The notes below the pieces were generated by a model. It did not search any database. It saw only the letters and a program-made list of their open reading frames with translations, and was not told the DNA's origin. The position numbers were made by a program, and so were the translations under genes. A stretch of DNA of 64,000 nucleotides from NCBI RefSeq assembly GCF_041260155.1, contig NC_091931.1:26739654-26803653 (forward strand). Reading direction: 5' to 3'. This document shows positions 41,301 through 52,149 of this stretch, one piece after another. This DNA is from Ptychodera flava (taxonomy: Eukaryota; Hemichordata; Enteropneusta; Ptychoderidae). Every line of letters begins with the position of its first letter. The stretch's first letter is position 1.

Positions 41301-44300
41301 AAACTTTCCTCAGTGAAACCTTCAACCGTTCTCTTATCAAATCAAGAATAAAAATCAGGGGTCGAAAAACTAAAACGGTAAAAGGTTTTCTTTCAAAAAG
41401 AGCTTTAAAATGAGCCCCAATAAGTGGTAGATTAGAAAAAAGTTGTAGAAATTTGAGAGTCTGAATATCTGTCCCCGAGGCGCGTTCTACCTTAACTGTG
41501 GTGTCATCTTTTCAACATGGATTTTTTTACAGGTCGTTTACGTCACTGCAACGTTCCCGTACATCATCCTCATAGTTTTGTTCATTCGTGGGATTACACT
41601 GCCTGGCTCCAAAGATGGAGTACTTTTCTTTATAAGACCGACCTGGTCAACCCTGACGAAACCCAAGGTACGCCATTATATCTTCAATACCGGCGACAGA
41701 GTCTCCATACTGAACACCCGCGTTGTTGTTTTTTCACGTGAGCAGATCGAATTCTTTCTCAAGGTCACCAGAGTGTACCGTTCTGAATGCCCTGATAAAC
41801 CCGGCCATTGTAACCTTTTTGAGTGTTAGAATTACTACCCCTGACGCTATCATGTCAGCAGTCTGAACTTGTGTGGCAAAACGGAATCGAGTTGAAAAAG
41901 AACAAGTCACATGACTTTAGAGTGAGGAACTAACACACATTTTTATATCCCTATTAATACAACATCCTAACTTTCTACCGATATATAAGTGTAAGACATA
42001 TCATCGTCTTGAGAATTATGATTAACTATACTTACTTTCAGGTTTGGAAAGATGCAGCAACACAGATTTTCTATTCTCTTGGTGTTGCGTTTGGTAGCCT
42101 ACAAACTCTTGGAAGTTATAACAAATTCCACAACAACTGTTACGCGTACGTCTTTTCTTTTTCCTTCATTCTTCGTTGTTTTTGTGCCTTTCAGTTTTTC
42201 TTTACTGTCGCTATCGTGATGTGTAAATTGACAATTGTAAAGTCGATGCTTTGAGTCCTGTTGAATAGAAAAGCTAGCATAGTGAAATTCGTTATATGGC
42301 ATAGAAGATTTTCCTAATTAAACACGATTGGAACTAATTTGGGATAATTTGATTTTCCTATTTTTCAAATTTCTCAAAAGTGTGAGGTGCCCTATAGCTG
42401 AATGTTGCAATGTTGCAAATTACTCATAAAAACAATTGTGTAATGTAAAAAGAAAAGCAGATGAGATTACATTTGCAGATTAAATCGACATTACTTCACC
42501 ATCCGATTATCCCAAATTAATTCCAATCGTGTTATTAATATTGCACATGGCCTGTTTTAATGATATTCACATGAATTCTTTGGCCGTGGTATGTTTAAAG
42601 ACAAACCAAAGCTACCAATCATAGAGTTGGTCTGCCTGAAAGTTGCGTCATTCAATTTTTTTTTTCAATTTTCAGCGACGCACTGATCGTGGCTCTGACA
42701 AACTGTGGCACCAGCGTCTTCGCTGGCTTTGTGATTTTTTCGATCATCGGCTTCATGGCACACGACATGGGAGTCGAAGTCGCCGACGTGGCCGATAGTG
42801 GTGAGTCAGACTTTAAACTCGAGAGAAAAAATGACACGTGACTGTCAAAGACTACACATGTAATTGGGAAGACGTCTTTCGTGAAGGAGCGTGTGTTGAT
42901 ACTTGTGGGTTAAGAGTTTTGCCCTGAAAATTTCACTTCTAGCGAAAACGAAGTTAACAGCTATTTGAAAATGACTTTTTGTATGATGACGTCGTTTTAG
43001 CATGGGAGCATTTGAATTATTCCAAGGGGGCGCTGAAGCATTTCATTTTTTCTTTCCATATTTTTTTTATTGTCGACAATGAATGTCATTTCATTATAGT
43101 CATATAAATGTTTACTTGTCTATTTCATAATTTCTACAGGCCAGGGGTTGGCATTCGTTGCCTACCCAGAAGCAATATCTCGTTTACCTATTTCTCCATT
43201 GTGGGCCATTCTGTTTTTCCTGATGCTGTTTACGCTCGGCCTGGACAGTCAGGTAAGAAAGCAACAAGTCCTTTTGAAAACCAGAGCAGAAGTGATCATG
43301 ACATGTAAAGCAGACAGCGTCCAAAATCACCCTGGTTTTCAATGACGTCACGCATTACGTAGAGTACGTATTTCAGCAACCGTTGTCAGCTTTTCTCGAT
43401 TCGAAGGAACGTCACTGAAGTATTCGACTCTATGTGCAGCGCCCCCACACGGTTTTAATCTCTGATGACATCAGTCATGTGCCCGGTCAACAACTTTTTA
43501 CGTACTGCTTTGCAAGACCTCAGAACATAGAGGCAACAAACAAAAAAAAATATATGCCACAAACTTCCGCTGGTGAACCTAGGTACAACATTCCGTATCT
43601 TGGGTTCATTTTTGTCTCTTTGGAGTAAAAATCTGAAAACGCATCATACATGCGCACATGCATTTTCCACGAGAATTGCGTTTCACCGTCTGCTTTAAAT
43701 GTATACTTATACGTAGTTTCTATGTCGGCCTAGGCAGTAGGACAGTTTCCCAGCGTATTATTAACATAATGGTGATAAAGCGAATCGTAATCATAGGGTA
43801 ATCTATTTATCAACGCAGGTCTCAAATCTTGTCCACTTACAGCGCATCTTTAATTCACACTTCTTATTGGTAATATCTAATTCCTTATTTTCCTGCAGTT
43901 TGTGATGATGGAGACTGTGATTACAGCTGTCTTGGACAGCCTTTCGGATGCCTTCCGCAAGAGGAAAGCGCTTATAACCGGAATTATGTGTGCAATCTGG
44001 TTTCTACTGGGATTACCTTGTGTTCTGAATGTAAGTGAGACCGCACGCATGCGTAGTGGAAGATGAGGTTGGTCAATTCCCGCTGATGAACTCTATATCT
44101 TCATCTACCGAGTATTTCGACCAGTTTTGCTCCGCAGTCATCCAATGTTGCTCACGCAAATATGTAATTTGATCATCAGCATAAGAATTACGTTCTCACA
44201 TAAGAAAATAAGTAAGAAAGTGGTTTTGAAAATATTGTGAACATTCAAAGTGATCAAAAATAGCTGCAATCATAATATTTTATATATAGTTCTCCTGGTC

Positions 44301-46786
44301 AGGCTGTACAGTATTCTGAATTACAGGCCGTTCGATTGGTTCAATAAGCTAATCACGTGAGGGTGTTGGCTATACTATTATTCATATTATTTCCGTTTTG
44401 CTTTCTTTCGTTTTCTTTGCAGTCGGGAGTTTACTGGACAACTTTACTTGATTGGTACTCTGCAAGTTTTGCGTTGATTATCATTTCTATCTTAGAGTGT
44501 CTTGTTGTGTCGTTAGTTTACGGTAAGTACCGGGCAATTATGCGTGCATCTTTCTTTTTGATCTCTTAGTTGCTGCATCATAGAGGGCGTTGTTTCATTT
44601 CAATTTACTATCCGAAACGCGTATAATTTAGCATATAATTTTGATGCGGTTTTCGAGTAGGAAACTTAACATTACCGGTAATTGAAAATTACTTACTGAC
44701 CTGACTAGCCATAAATAGTTCATGACAAAGCTGTCTGAGTTCAAAACGTTGGGGGGCAATAATACTATCCTTGTGTAAACCTATTTTCCTTACATTTGAC
44801 TCATGAATTTTGTCGAATCGCCCAATATTTAACTATCGCTGATTTTGTAGGGACTCTAAGCAATAGGTGAGGTGTAAAAAGGGGCTTAATTTTATGAAGT
44901 CGTAACCTGATTGGATCATCAGACGAAGTCATGGAGATCCACAGAGTTTGACGATGGCGGTGAATTATGAGAAATTACAATAGTGTCTTGTGTGCAAATT
45001 TGTACCGTTTCCAGTTACCGATATTGATACAGTACGTGTGAGTCTGTGAGTAAAATGTCTCTGTTTGCGTTCGTACTACAGGAATTCGTAGATTCTGCGA
45101 TGACATCAAAGCCATGATTGGCTTCAGACCGAACATCTACTGGCAAGCTTGCTGGGTGGTGATCACTCCTCTGATTCTTTCGGTAAGCTTCATTCCATTT
45201 TCCAGAATTGATAATTCATCTCTCACTACGAGATCTCGCAAGACTTTTGGTCTATAGCTAGGCCATGGTTTTACAGAGGGGTAGCCGCCATTGAACCCCA
45301 TTTTTAGTTCCGATTTTGTAGTGTTAGCGGGTTGGTATAACGAAATTGACAGCACACACGCTATAATTAGATACCTGATGTCCATCTCTCTCTATTTTAG
45401 GCCATTTTAATCTACAGCTTCGTAGAATACAGCCCCGCCTCATATGCAAGTGAGCAGTTTCCGGTGTGGGCAGATGCCCTTGGTTGGATGATGGTCCTGT
45501 TTGAACTGACGCCCCTGTGCGTATACGCAGTGTACATCACCCTGAAGCAAGAGGGCGATCTATTTCAGGTGCGTAAAATCAGGAGGCTGTACATTTTTTT
45601 AATGTAGAAAAGCATTGCAAGAACTGTAAAGTACAGACAAACACGATTTGAACTGATTTGGGAGATCTTTTAACCGTTCCAATTTATCAAAAGTGCTACG
45701 TGCCTTATAGCTGAAAGTTGCTATACTACAAAGCACCCATAAATAGAAGTGCATTGCAATCAAAAAGAAAAGTAGATGAGCTTAACCCTTTCACAACCAT
45801 GGTTTGTCCCAAATCCATTGTTTTCTATGGTAAAGTTGGACCTGTATACAGGCAACTGGGGGTGAAAGGGTTAAATTCGCTGATGAAACCAACATATACT
45901 ACACTATCCAATTATCCCAGATTAATTTCACTCGTGTTAGACAGCGCACCCAGAACCAACTTTGATTCCTATCAACTGTATATTTTATAATAACTGCAAT
46001 AATTATTCCCCTTTACTCTAACACACTTTGAAAGACGCTGTATATTTGAACCCGGTAACACATTACGATGCGCCTTTTCACAGTGTGAAAATGAACTTTA
46101 AAATCTTTAGGTAAGGGCAACATGATGATACATAATGATAGGTATCTGGTTGGTTGACCCTGAATTGACCAGGTCACAGTTAACACAGAGTACCGATGAC
46201 GTATAAGATATGATATAGAAGGAGAAAAATCATATTCAAGAAATTACAGAAAACTCTCTTCGCTATAAGTAAACGGAAAGCTAATTTTATAAGATCATGA
46301 GTCTGTACGCAGTGGTTACTTGTGATCTTCCTAAATATTGCATATCATGATTACAGAATAACAGGATTGGAACTAACTTGGGATAAATATTGGATCTTCA
46401 TATTTTTCAAATTTCTCAAAAGTGTTGGGTGCCCTATAGTTGAATGTTGCAATATTACAAATTACTAATAAAACTAGTGTATAATGTAAAAAGAAAAGAA
46501 GATGAGCTCACATTTGCCGATAAAACCAACATTACTTCATCATCCAATTATCCCAAATTAGTTTCAATCGTGTTGGTTGTTCTGTCTACCTATCTCACCC
46601 AAGAAGCCGAAGCGTTACTTGTCGTAATGATTACTGGAAGCAAACCCAAACGAAACTCCAAAGCCTGTCAATATATTTACATTTATTTAACCGCCAGACT
46701 GTACAACGTCACCATGCAAAATCTTGCAGTCAAAGATCTTGAATTAAGCCCCGGTTCGGACTTTAAAATCTAGCAACATATTTATT

Positions 46787-46846
<60 letters not shown>

Positions 46847-47576
46847 TTGCTATTTTAAAGGAGAAGAAACTGCAGAAATACCTCATAATCTTCTTGACAC
46901 CATAGTTAATTCCGATCCAGGGCCTTTTCGAGCCGGTGTTTACCCAGTCTATGCAAGACATCTATCATTAGATATTTTGCTCTGCCTTGCAAACTCAAAA
47001 GTTGAGATGATCGAGCCCTTACACATAATTTTTTTTCACCGGTTCCATGATGCAGTGCGCGTTTAGGTATACAAAGCGTACGTTACTCAGATACCATAGG
47101 GTATGCGCAGGTATATTACGGTAACCCATATTGAGGCAGGTCGGGATTAACCGGGAAAGGGTCTATCACAAAATGACTCAATTTCGACTTTCAAGATAAA
47201 CTGCAAAATTGGCAAATTCGCATCTTCACGAGATTGTGCAAGTTTGATGGAACTAGACCCATGAAATATTTTGTGCACTTTGACAATACAATCCCAGTGT
47301 TTAACCGGTTACCTTTCTTCTGTTTACCTTGCATAGAAAATTAAAAAGGCGTTGAGACCAGCGCCAGATTGGGGACCGGCCCTGAACAAGCATCGCATTG
47401 AAGCCGGGTACACACCTCTCGAGGAGGACGCCAGTGGCGACGGAAAGGGCCCGGATTATTGGAAAGGCGTCAGCTCTGCGTACGTCAATGGAGGATACGA
47501 TCGGCAACTGGGGGAGCCGTACGTGTACCCAGACACCAATACGGTTGGGTCGCAGTGTGACATTGAAAAAGATTAA
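35179..47576 (+). CDS. SLC6-like: SLC6-family Na+/Cl- dependent amino-acid-type transporter, 13 exons
   Basis: Exons: 35179-35350, 36793-36924, 38072-38312, 40459-40591, 41533-41667, 42042-42145, 42676-42800, 43140-43252, 43899-44030, 44423-44522, 45082-45182, 45401-45568, 47337-47576. All introns are GT-AG and phases agree, giving 631 residues with 12 membrane spans. It should move a small amino-acid-like solute into the cell with Na+ and Cl-. Span 1 reads [16 protein letters not shown]: glycine (G41), not the aspartate of monoamine carriers, points to the glycine/GABA/taurine side. Chloride ligands are all present (Y64, Q279, S283, S319), as are D383/S384 of the second sodium site. Spans 2-3 resemble glycine transporters ([16 protein letters not shown]), span 6 resembles GABA transporters (LGSYN), so the substrate is open. 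Start 35179 has A at -3 and G at +4; an in-frame ATG at 35107 would add 24 residues. Confidence 0.96.
36305..36659 (-). mobile_element. Family B miniature element, copy 7 (intron 1 of SLC6)
   Basis: The best-preserved copy, 355 bp, from TTAAGGTAGTATGCGCCTCG to GGCGCATGGCATTCTACCTTAA less its last two bases. The inverted ends sit within TTAA on both sides. Non-coding. Confidence 0.92.
36793..36924 (+). CDS. SLC6-like: SLC6 gene exon 2: span 2 and first inner loop
   Basis: Residues 58-101 plus one base. AFLIPY gives the chloride-ligand tyrosine (Y64); then [11 protein letters not shown] and the loop [10 protein letters not shown]. Acceptor ttgcacag, donor TCAG|gtaagt. Phase 1 on both sides. 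Confidence 0.95.
38072..38312 (+). CDS. SLC6-like: SLC6 gene exon 3: span 3 and large glycosylated outer loop
   Basis: Residues 102-181 plus two bases. Span 3 includes VYYNVIIAW with the substrate-site tyrosine (Y118). The second outer loop has the family disulfide pair C144 and C153 and four N-glycosylation sequons at N158, N161, N167 and N170. It ends TQEYW at donor GGGA|gtaagc. Confidence 0.94.
39490..39803 (-). repeat. Family C repeat, copy 2 (intron 3 of SLC6)
   Basis: Inverse of the copy at 12735-13041, sharing 'cggttatcccacaatgcatt', 'caaatttgtgttattc' and 'ccctgacctata' on the minus strand. It runs to 'gcactgcatcatggaaccgg'. Confidence 0.8.
40459..40591 (+). CDS. SLC6-like: SLC6 gene exon 4: end of outer loop and span 4
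   Basis: The first base completes D182, giving EYWDWFVLRRS across the junction, the usual EYWxxxVL block. Span 4 is [20 protein letters not shown], followed by the signature KGVKTSGK. Acceptor cttttggcag, donor AAAG|gtgaac. Confidence 0.93.
41255..41495 (-). mobile_element. Family B miniature element, copy 8, internally deleted (intron 4 of SLC6)
   Basis: TTAAGGTAAGATGCGCCTCG to CGAGGCGCGTTCTACCTTAA, 241 bp. Both ends are intact, but the central 'atggccgcc' block is missing: about 114 bp shorter than copy 7. Confidence 0.92.
41533..41667 (+). CDS. SLC6-like: SLC6 gene exon 5: span 5
   Basis: Residues 227-271. [20 protein letters not shown] is the conserved span 5, followed by [20 protein letters not shown] of the third outer loop. 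Acceptor ttttttacag; the donor AAG|gtacgc is weaker than the others. Confidence 0.95.
42042..42145 (+). CDS. SLC6-like: SLC6 gene exon 6: span 6
   Basis: Residues 272-305 plus two bases. [20 protein letters not shown] leads into [13 protein letters not shown]279 and S283 are chloride ligands. LGSYN (rather than LSSYN) is the GABA-carrier form of the substrate-site segment. Confidence 0.95.
42321..42533 (+). mobile_element. Family A miniature element, copy 2 (intron 6 of SLC6)
   Basis: 213 bp, the same length as copy 1. AACACGATTGGAACTAATTT to AATTCCAATCGTGTT. Flanked by ATTAA on each side if the element starts at ACACG. Confidence 0.92.
42676..42800 (+). CDS. SLC6-like: SLC6 gene exon 7: span 7
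   Basis: Residues 306-347 plus one base. [20 protein letters not shown] contains the chloride ligand S319, then [20 protein letters not shown] enters the fourth outer loop. Donor AGTG|gtgagt. Confidence 0.95.
43140..43252 (+). CDS. SLC6-like: SLC6 gene exon 8: fourth outer loop and span 8
   Basis: Residues 348-385. [20 protein letters not shown] is the near-invariant loop, and LFTLGLDSQ supplies D383 and S384 of the second sodium site. Donor CAG|gtaaga. Confidence 0.95.
43899..44030 (+). CDS. SLC6-like: SLC6 gene exon 9: end of span 8 and span 9
   Basis: Residues 386-429. [15 protein letters not shown], then a basic inner loop (AFRKRKAL), then span 9 ending LGLPCVLN. Acceptor tttcctgcag, donor AAT|gtaagt. 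Confidence 0.95.
44423..44522 (+). CDS. SLC6-like: SLC6 gene exon 10: span 10
   Basis: Residues 430-462 plus one base. [20 protein letters not shown] then the end of span 10 ([11 protein letters not shown]). Acceptor ctttgcag, donor TACG|gtaagt. Confidence 0.95.
45082..45182 (+). CDS. SLC6-like: SLC6 gene exon 11: inner loop and start of span 11
   Basis: Residues 463-496. [20 protein letters not shown] is the conserved inner loop, followed by span 11 ([12 protein letters not shown]). Acceptor gtactacag, donor TCG|gtaagc. Confidence 0.95.
45401..45568 (+). CDS. SLC6-like: SLC6 gene exon 12: end of span 11 and span 12
   Basis: Residues 497-552. [12 protein letters not shown] closes span 11; [20 protein letters not shown] is the core of span 12, ending in KQEGDLFQ. 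Donor CAG|gtgcgt. Confidence 0.95.
45640..45938 (+). mobile_element. Family A miniature element, copy 3 (intron 12 of SLC6)
   Basis: Starts AACACGATTTGAACTGATTT, ends TTCACTCGTGTT; 299 bp because of an internal insertion at 45786-45874. Flanking AGACA on both sides suggests a 5-bp target duplication. Confidence 0.88.
45786..45870. mobile_element. Nested 85-bp element with TTAA target duplication
   Basis: CCCTTTCAC… to …GTGAAAGGG, flanked exactly by TTAA at 45782-45785 and 45871-45874. It sits inside family A copy 3. Removing it and one TTAA restores the sequence expected from the other family A copies. TTAA plus a CCC terminus is the piggyBac pattern. Confidence 0.85.
46360..46574 (+). mobile_element. 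Family A miniature element, copy 4 (intron 12 of SLC6)
   Basis: 215 bp, AACAGGATTGGAACTAACTT to TTTCAATCGTGTT. Same internal blocks as copies 1-3 ('gtgccctatag', 'aaaagaaaagaagatgagct'). Confidence 0.9.
46779..46849 (+). repeat. (TATT)n microsatellite (intron 12 of SLC6)
   Basis: About 17 TTTA/TATT units. Confidence 0.95.
47045..47168 (+). repeat. Family C repeat, copy 3, shortened (intron 12 of SLC6)
   Basis: 'ccatgatgcagtgcg', 'tatacaaagcgtacgttact' and the terminal 'accgggaaagggtctat' match the copy at 39490-39803, but the middle two-thirds is absent. Confidence 0.75.
47337..47576 (+). CDS. SLC6-like: SLC6 gene exon 13: cytosolic C-terminal tail
   Basis: Residues 553-631 and the stop. 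[20 protein letters not shown] is the usual membrane-proximal tail of the family. The rest is rich in Gly, Tyr and Asp and ends CDIEKD, without an obvious PDZ-binding end. Acceptor ccttgcatag; stop TAA at 47574-47576. Confidence 0.93.
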   Translation, partial: KIKKALRPAPDWGPALNKHRIEAGYTPLEEDASGDGKGPDYWKGVSSAYVNGGYDRQLGEPYVYPDTNTVGSQCDIEKD

Positions 47577-47930
47577 AAGTACCATCATCATAATGAATCA
47601 TTACGACTAGTTTTTGATATCCAGTTTAATCATGTACATGCAACACATTACAGATGCATTCAAACTGCGACGCAATTGTTCTTTGGGGATTGTTTAGTAT
47701 TGATGAAAACACAAGGAATTTTTTGTGATCTCGTTTGTAAATATGAAAAAGGAACCCAGAGCTTTACAGAAATGCGATTTCGGGCTAAAGACACGTGATG
47801 TCATGGAAGTGCCGATACTTCAGTAACTCCGAATTACTCTAAATTTCTTCACGAACATTTGAAATTCAGAAGGAACTGGTCAAGAATATACCATTTATAG
47901 TCCCCAGCATGGATTTTGAAGGGATGACTC

Positions 47931-47936
47931 AATAAA
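47931..47936 (+). terminator. Polyadenylation signal of the SLC6 gene
   Basis: AATAAA, 355 nt after the stop codon, the first canonical signal downstream. Confidence 0.6.
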
Positions 47937-48517
47937 ATCTCATTTCTAAGATTGCGAGCGTACTCTATAAACTCGATCAGTTTTCAATCACATTCTTTTG
48001 GTGCGAAGAATGGCGGGAAGTTAAACACTACCTTGGGCAATCCGGATGAGCATGTTTTGTTTTGTTTTTGTTGGGGGGGGATTCGGCCGGTGTTTTGTTG
48101 TTGATGTTGTTATTGTTATTGTTTTTGTCTGTTGCTTTGGGCATGTTTGTTTTTGTTGTAAATTTGACAGAAAATCTGTGATCAACTTTGAACGTTAACG
48201 AAATTACATGGTGAAAATTTGCTTCTCCTTAAAAGGGTGTACCAGTATATTTATTACTTTCTGTTGTTGGCTGGTTAGTTTTTTTTATATATCTTTCTAT
48301 ACGGTTATAACAAAATTGTTATTGTTGGTACTCGACAGTCCTCATCATTCTTCAATTCGAAAACGTATCGAATCTCTTACAAATGACACTCAAGCGATTA
48401 CTGTCTTTTTCAAGGCACTTTTAGAGTTAGACTTTGTGAGCTAACACTTACTTACCTAACAGTTTTTATTGGCTATTATAAACGTGTGACTACCGAGTTT
48501 TTCATAAAACATAATAT
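47937..48517. other. Intergenic, T/G-rich tract
   Basis: A TTG/TTTTG-rich stretch at about 48055-48160. No exon recognised. Confidence 0.5.
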
Positions 48518-48880
48518 TATAAAGGTGGAATGCGGCTGGGGGACCGGTATTCACACTCGCAATCTGTAACGATACTCTCATGGTCAACCACCATGACTTG
48601 TTGGGGGGATCATTTTGAAGTTTACGGAGTAAATAGTTTTCACCGGCCTAAGTTTTGTGAAAATCGGAATTTTATAACCCGAACCCCCACCCCCATAGAG
48701 ATAACACAGGCATGGCGGCCATTTTGAATTTCAAATATTGGATAATTTGTTTCTCCAGTAGCAAATTTGCATAATGACACCTATTTTTATTTTTGATTTT
48801 AAAAGAAAATGGTTGAAATTTCGGTTCAGGAAAATTTGAGCAAAAGTTTAAGTCAGTTTCGAGGTGCGAACTACCTTGAA
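48518..48880 (+). mobile_element. Family B miniature element, copy 9
   Basis: 'aaaggtggaatgcggc' at the left, 'aacacaggcatggcggccat' in the centre, 'ttcgaggtgcgaactacctt' at the right. Ends partly decayed. Confidence 0.85.
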
Positions 48881-51344
48881 ATATAATAGTTACTCCGAAA
48901 AACGAAAGATGATACCACCATACTGTGCAAACTATCAAAGAGACAGTGGCGCTCTTTCGAGGGTCTATGTTTGAAGTCACGTTTAAAGTGATGAAGCAAT
49001 GAAGTAGCCACTTGGGAAGGACCTTGAATTGAAATAAATCGCCACAGTGTGCGAAATTAACGTCCGTCCGACGGTCCGAGACCGACAGATTTCTCGTCGG
49101 GCCGAAAGTTTTTAGCTACATGTCGGTCCCTATGACCGACTGGAATAAATGATGAAAACTTCTCCATCAAGACCTGTAACAGATGCAGATGATGACTGAC
49201 TCTGAATCATGTGATTCAGACTTGAATGTCATGCAAATATCAATGTTTTTCCACTGTGGGAGTGCGGGGCAACAGGGGATATTGATCGTACTTCGTGTTC
49301 TGGTAGTGGGGAATTCGATCTCTATGGTACGCCTGGCCGGGGGAGGGGAGGTTGACAATGTCGCAACATAGTAATTTTTGGTCTTGCGACTTTTTACATT
49401 TACGAAGAGTCTAATCCCTCCGATCGACGCGCACAGCACGGTGCAGCTGATTACATTCAGATCAGTATGAATTACGTCCGTGCATGCAGATTCTAGCAAT
49501 GGAATGCATTGATTTTGGTGCAACAATGTGACACAATATTATAATAATACTCGTCTAGTGAGTGTAAGCCTGGTAACGTTAGCATATCTGTGTCATATGA
49601 TAACAACACCCAAAATCACTTCACTAGTTCCACACTTCAAGTGTTCGGAATTTACAATTACACAAATGTACATAATACAGCCCTTCATTTTATCAAACTG
49701 GCTCCGTTTACTTTGCTTTGATTTTCCATCGAAGCGTTCAAAACATAAACAGTTTATGGAAGAGTTTAAGACAAAATCCTACTACGAGAACAGTGCTGTT
49801 GACTAAAATAAACATATTTGGTTTTGAACATGGAGGTATTTTTTACCTCCATGGTTTTGAACTACACCCGATACAAGGACTAGATGTTACACGACAGCCT
49901 AAGTGTGCTACCTGCAGTCGACAGGCAAGTTCACGTTTCGCTGCATTTGTTTGGTGACCGCTAGGCCGACTGTTACCACGATATATCGTAATAACAAGTG
50001 TACATTTTATAAAACAGAGCGGTCTTATCATTAACAGTTTTGTCGAGTTGCACGATCCGTCGTGTATAGTCTCAGAGGCAGAGAGTTTGGGCTTCAAATT
50101 GTTTTGATGTATACTGTTTTACGACAGTCAGGCAAAACTCACCGTCATCCTGGACTGTATAGGCCTAAATGTCGCAAAAATTACGTCTTTTAAGATTTTA
50201 CGGTATCATTAACTGATCATGTCGATGGTTTTCATCAGTATCAAGTGTCTGTCAAACTTTTCAGAGTCATTTTAATAACTTTAAGCTTTCTAAGGGCGAT
50301 GAGACCCAGCAATCACTTTCTGCAGGCAAAACGTTTCGATCAGAAAATATGTGCCCTTCATGTTGTCTGCAATTTCTATACGATACTTGTCCTTTTAATT
50401 AAAAGTATAACTTCATCTGAGGCCACATTTAAGCATATTTATTTATTGAAAAGTTGTGAAAGTAATTAATCCATACGTTATATAAAAATACATACCAGGT
50501 ATTTTCTCCCTTCTGTTTTACGTCACAATTAAAAAGTCGTAGTGATCAATGTTTGCATAAAAATTTATTCATACACTCCCCTTAATCATGACTGTTTTCA
50601 GGGTACTAAGTTATTCACTCACTCTTCTACCACCTGCGTTGGCTTATTTTAGAAGTGATTTCCAGCTCGCCAACCATTTTCAAATCACAATATTACATGC
50701 CCTGGTGTAGTGTACAATTGTGCACAGCAATGTAGAGAACACCATTCCCCATAGAAAGTCATGAGAGACAAACTTTCTCGTTTTCATCATCCACATGTAG
50801 TCCAGTGCATGAGCCTGTATTCCCCGGCCCCTGGGTGTTTGACATCATTTTATGGTCCGATAGTGGGGGATTTGATATGGCTAGAAAAAATGTCACATTC
50901 TCCTGTCAGTCCCATAGTCCCCCCCCCCCCGTGGTGGAAAACATTGATAAATGTGTGCGCATGATAGATCCTGTCAGATTCCAGATCATGTAGATGAATA
51001 TTTCATGATCATTCACTTACACTATTCTGCAATTTATGTGAACAATAGTCTTTTGGAGTGAATACTTGCTGACTCTATTGATAAAAGGACATGAAAAATT
51101 AAATATTACAACATTCAAAAGCATAGTATTGATGGAGAAGTTGACTTTAATGGTCGTCAACAACTGCCTTTATTGAGGACCGGCAGTTTTCTGTAAGGAC
51201 CTGAAGCTTTGGCTTGGTGCAGGTCCTTATGACCTGAAGCTATTTTCTCTTAATCTCGCACACTGAAATCGCCACATCATGACAAAAACTGTCAGCTACA
51301 ACTCGGCGCCGTGTAGTTTTATCTGGTCAGCAAGTAGCTCCACA
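48881..51344. other. Intergenic; a small hairpin only
   Basis: A 10-bp-arm hairpin (catggaggta … tacctccatg) lies near 49829-49853, and a C-run near 50921-50930. No exon recognised. Confidence 0.45.
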
Positions 51345-51545
51345 GGCGAAGTAGGCATTCATTGTGTCGATTTTTCCTGTCATGATCAAAAATTAATCAT
51401 GAATACTTATAAATTATTAATATGAATGTTACAGAACAATAAAATCTTTTAACAAACGATGTCTATTTTGTGTAAATACCTTCTGGAAACCCATTTGTTG
51501 TTATAATTATGATTATTAACAATTTATGATTATGAATAATAAAAT
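51345..51545 (+). repeat. Family D repeat, copy 1
   Basis: 'gtcgatttttcctgtcatga', 'aaataccttctggaaaccca' and the AT-rich tail 'aattatgattattaac' recur at 53070-53190 and, inverted, at 53290-53515. Confidence 0.75.
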
Positions 51546-51620
51546 CACATTTTACACATTGCAATCTTCTTACGTACTCGTGAACAACCCCCTGGAAACC
51601 TTTGTTCATAATCTATTAAT

Positions 51621-51722
51621 CTTTACGGTCCTGATACGGATTTTGCGGACCGAGGTTGTACGGCGGAAGCCCGAGCGTACGACCGAGGTTCGCAAAAACA
51701 GTTTACGGGCCGTAAAGGTTTT
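51621..51722. repeat. Hairpin element E2
   Basis: Left arm 51621-51665 and right arm 51674-51722 are inverse copies with several mismatches ('ctttacgg…', 'ttgcg.acc.cggt.gtacg'). Like E1 it has a 'cccgag' centre and is followed by 'ggttttatca', so both may belong to one hairpin family. Confidence 0.65.
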
Positions 51723-52149
51723 ATCACATACCTTATTGAATGATAATTATATAAAATATTGTGCAAAGATTTGGAGATAGAAAAATTCATGCAATGTCAA
51801 ACATTTATCGCCATTTTCATACATTTTTTTCGGAAAAGCGATGGCCGTATTCCATGGCGTATTGATACACATAATTACGTCATTTGTTTTAACAGAAATA
51901 TTGTGTTACTGCCTTTAATTTTATGACGATTTCGCGATGAAATGACCGTGTACATGAAGCTGGGCGACGGCTAGGCTTAGCTTGTCTGTCGCATGATCGC
52001 ACTCGATCTATTTATGATCAGTTCACTTTCAAATCTTTCAAAAACGCAGACATCACCGATAATATGCTTAGTCAACACTGAATCTTAATATGAAACCCTG
52101 AGAAATATCACCCGATTTCGCTAACTTCACAACGGTATTTACATACATT
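51723..52149. other. Nothing recognised
   Basis: No exon, RNA gene or repeat supported. Confidence 0.45.
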
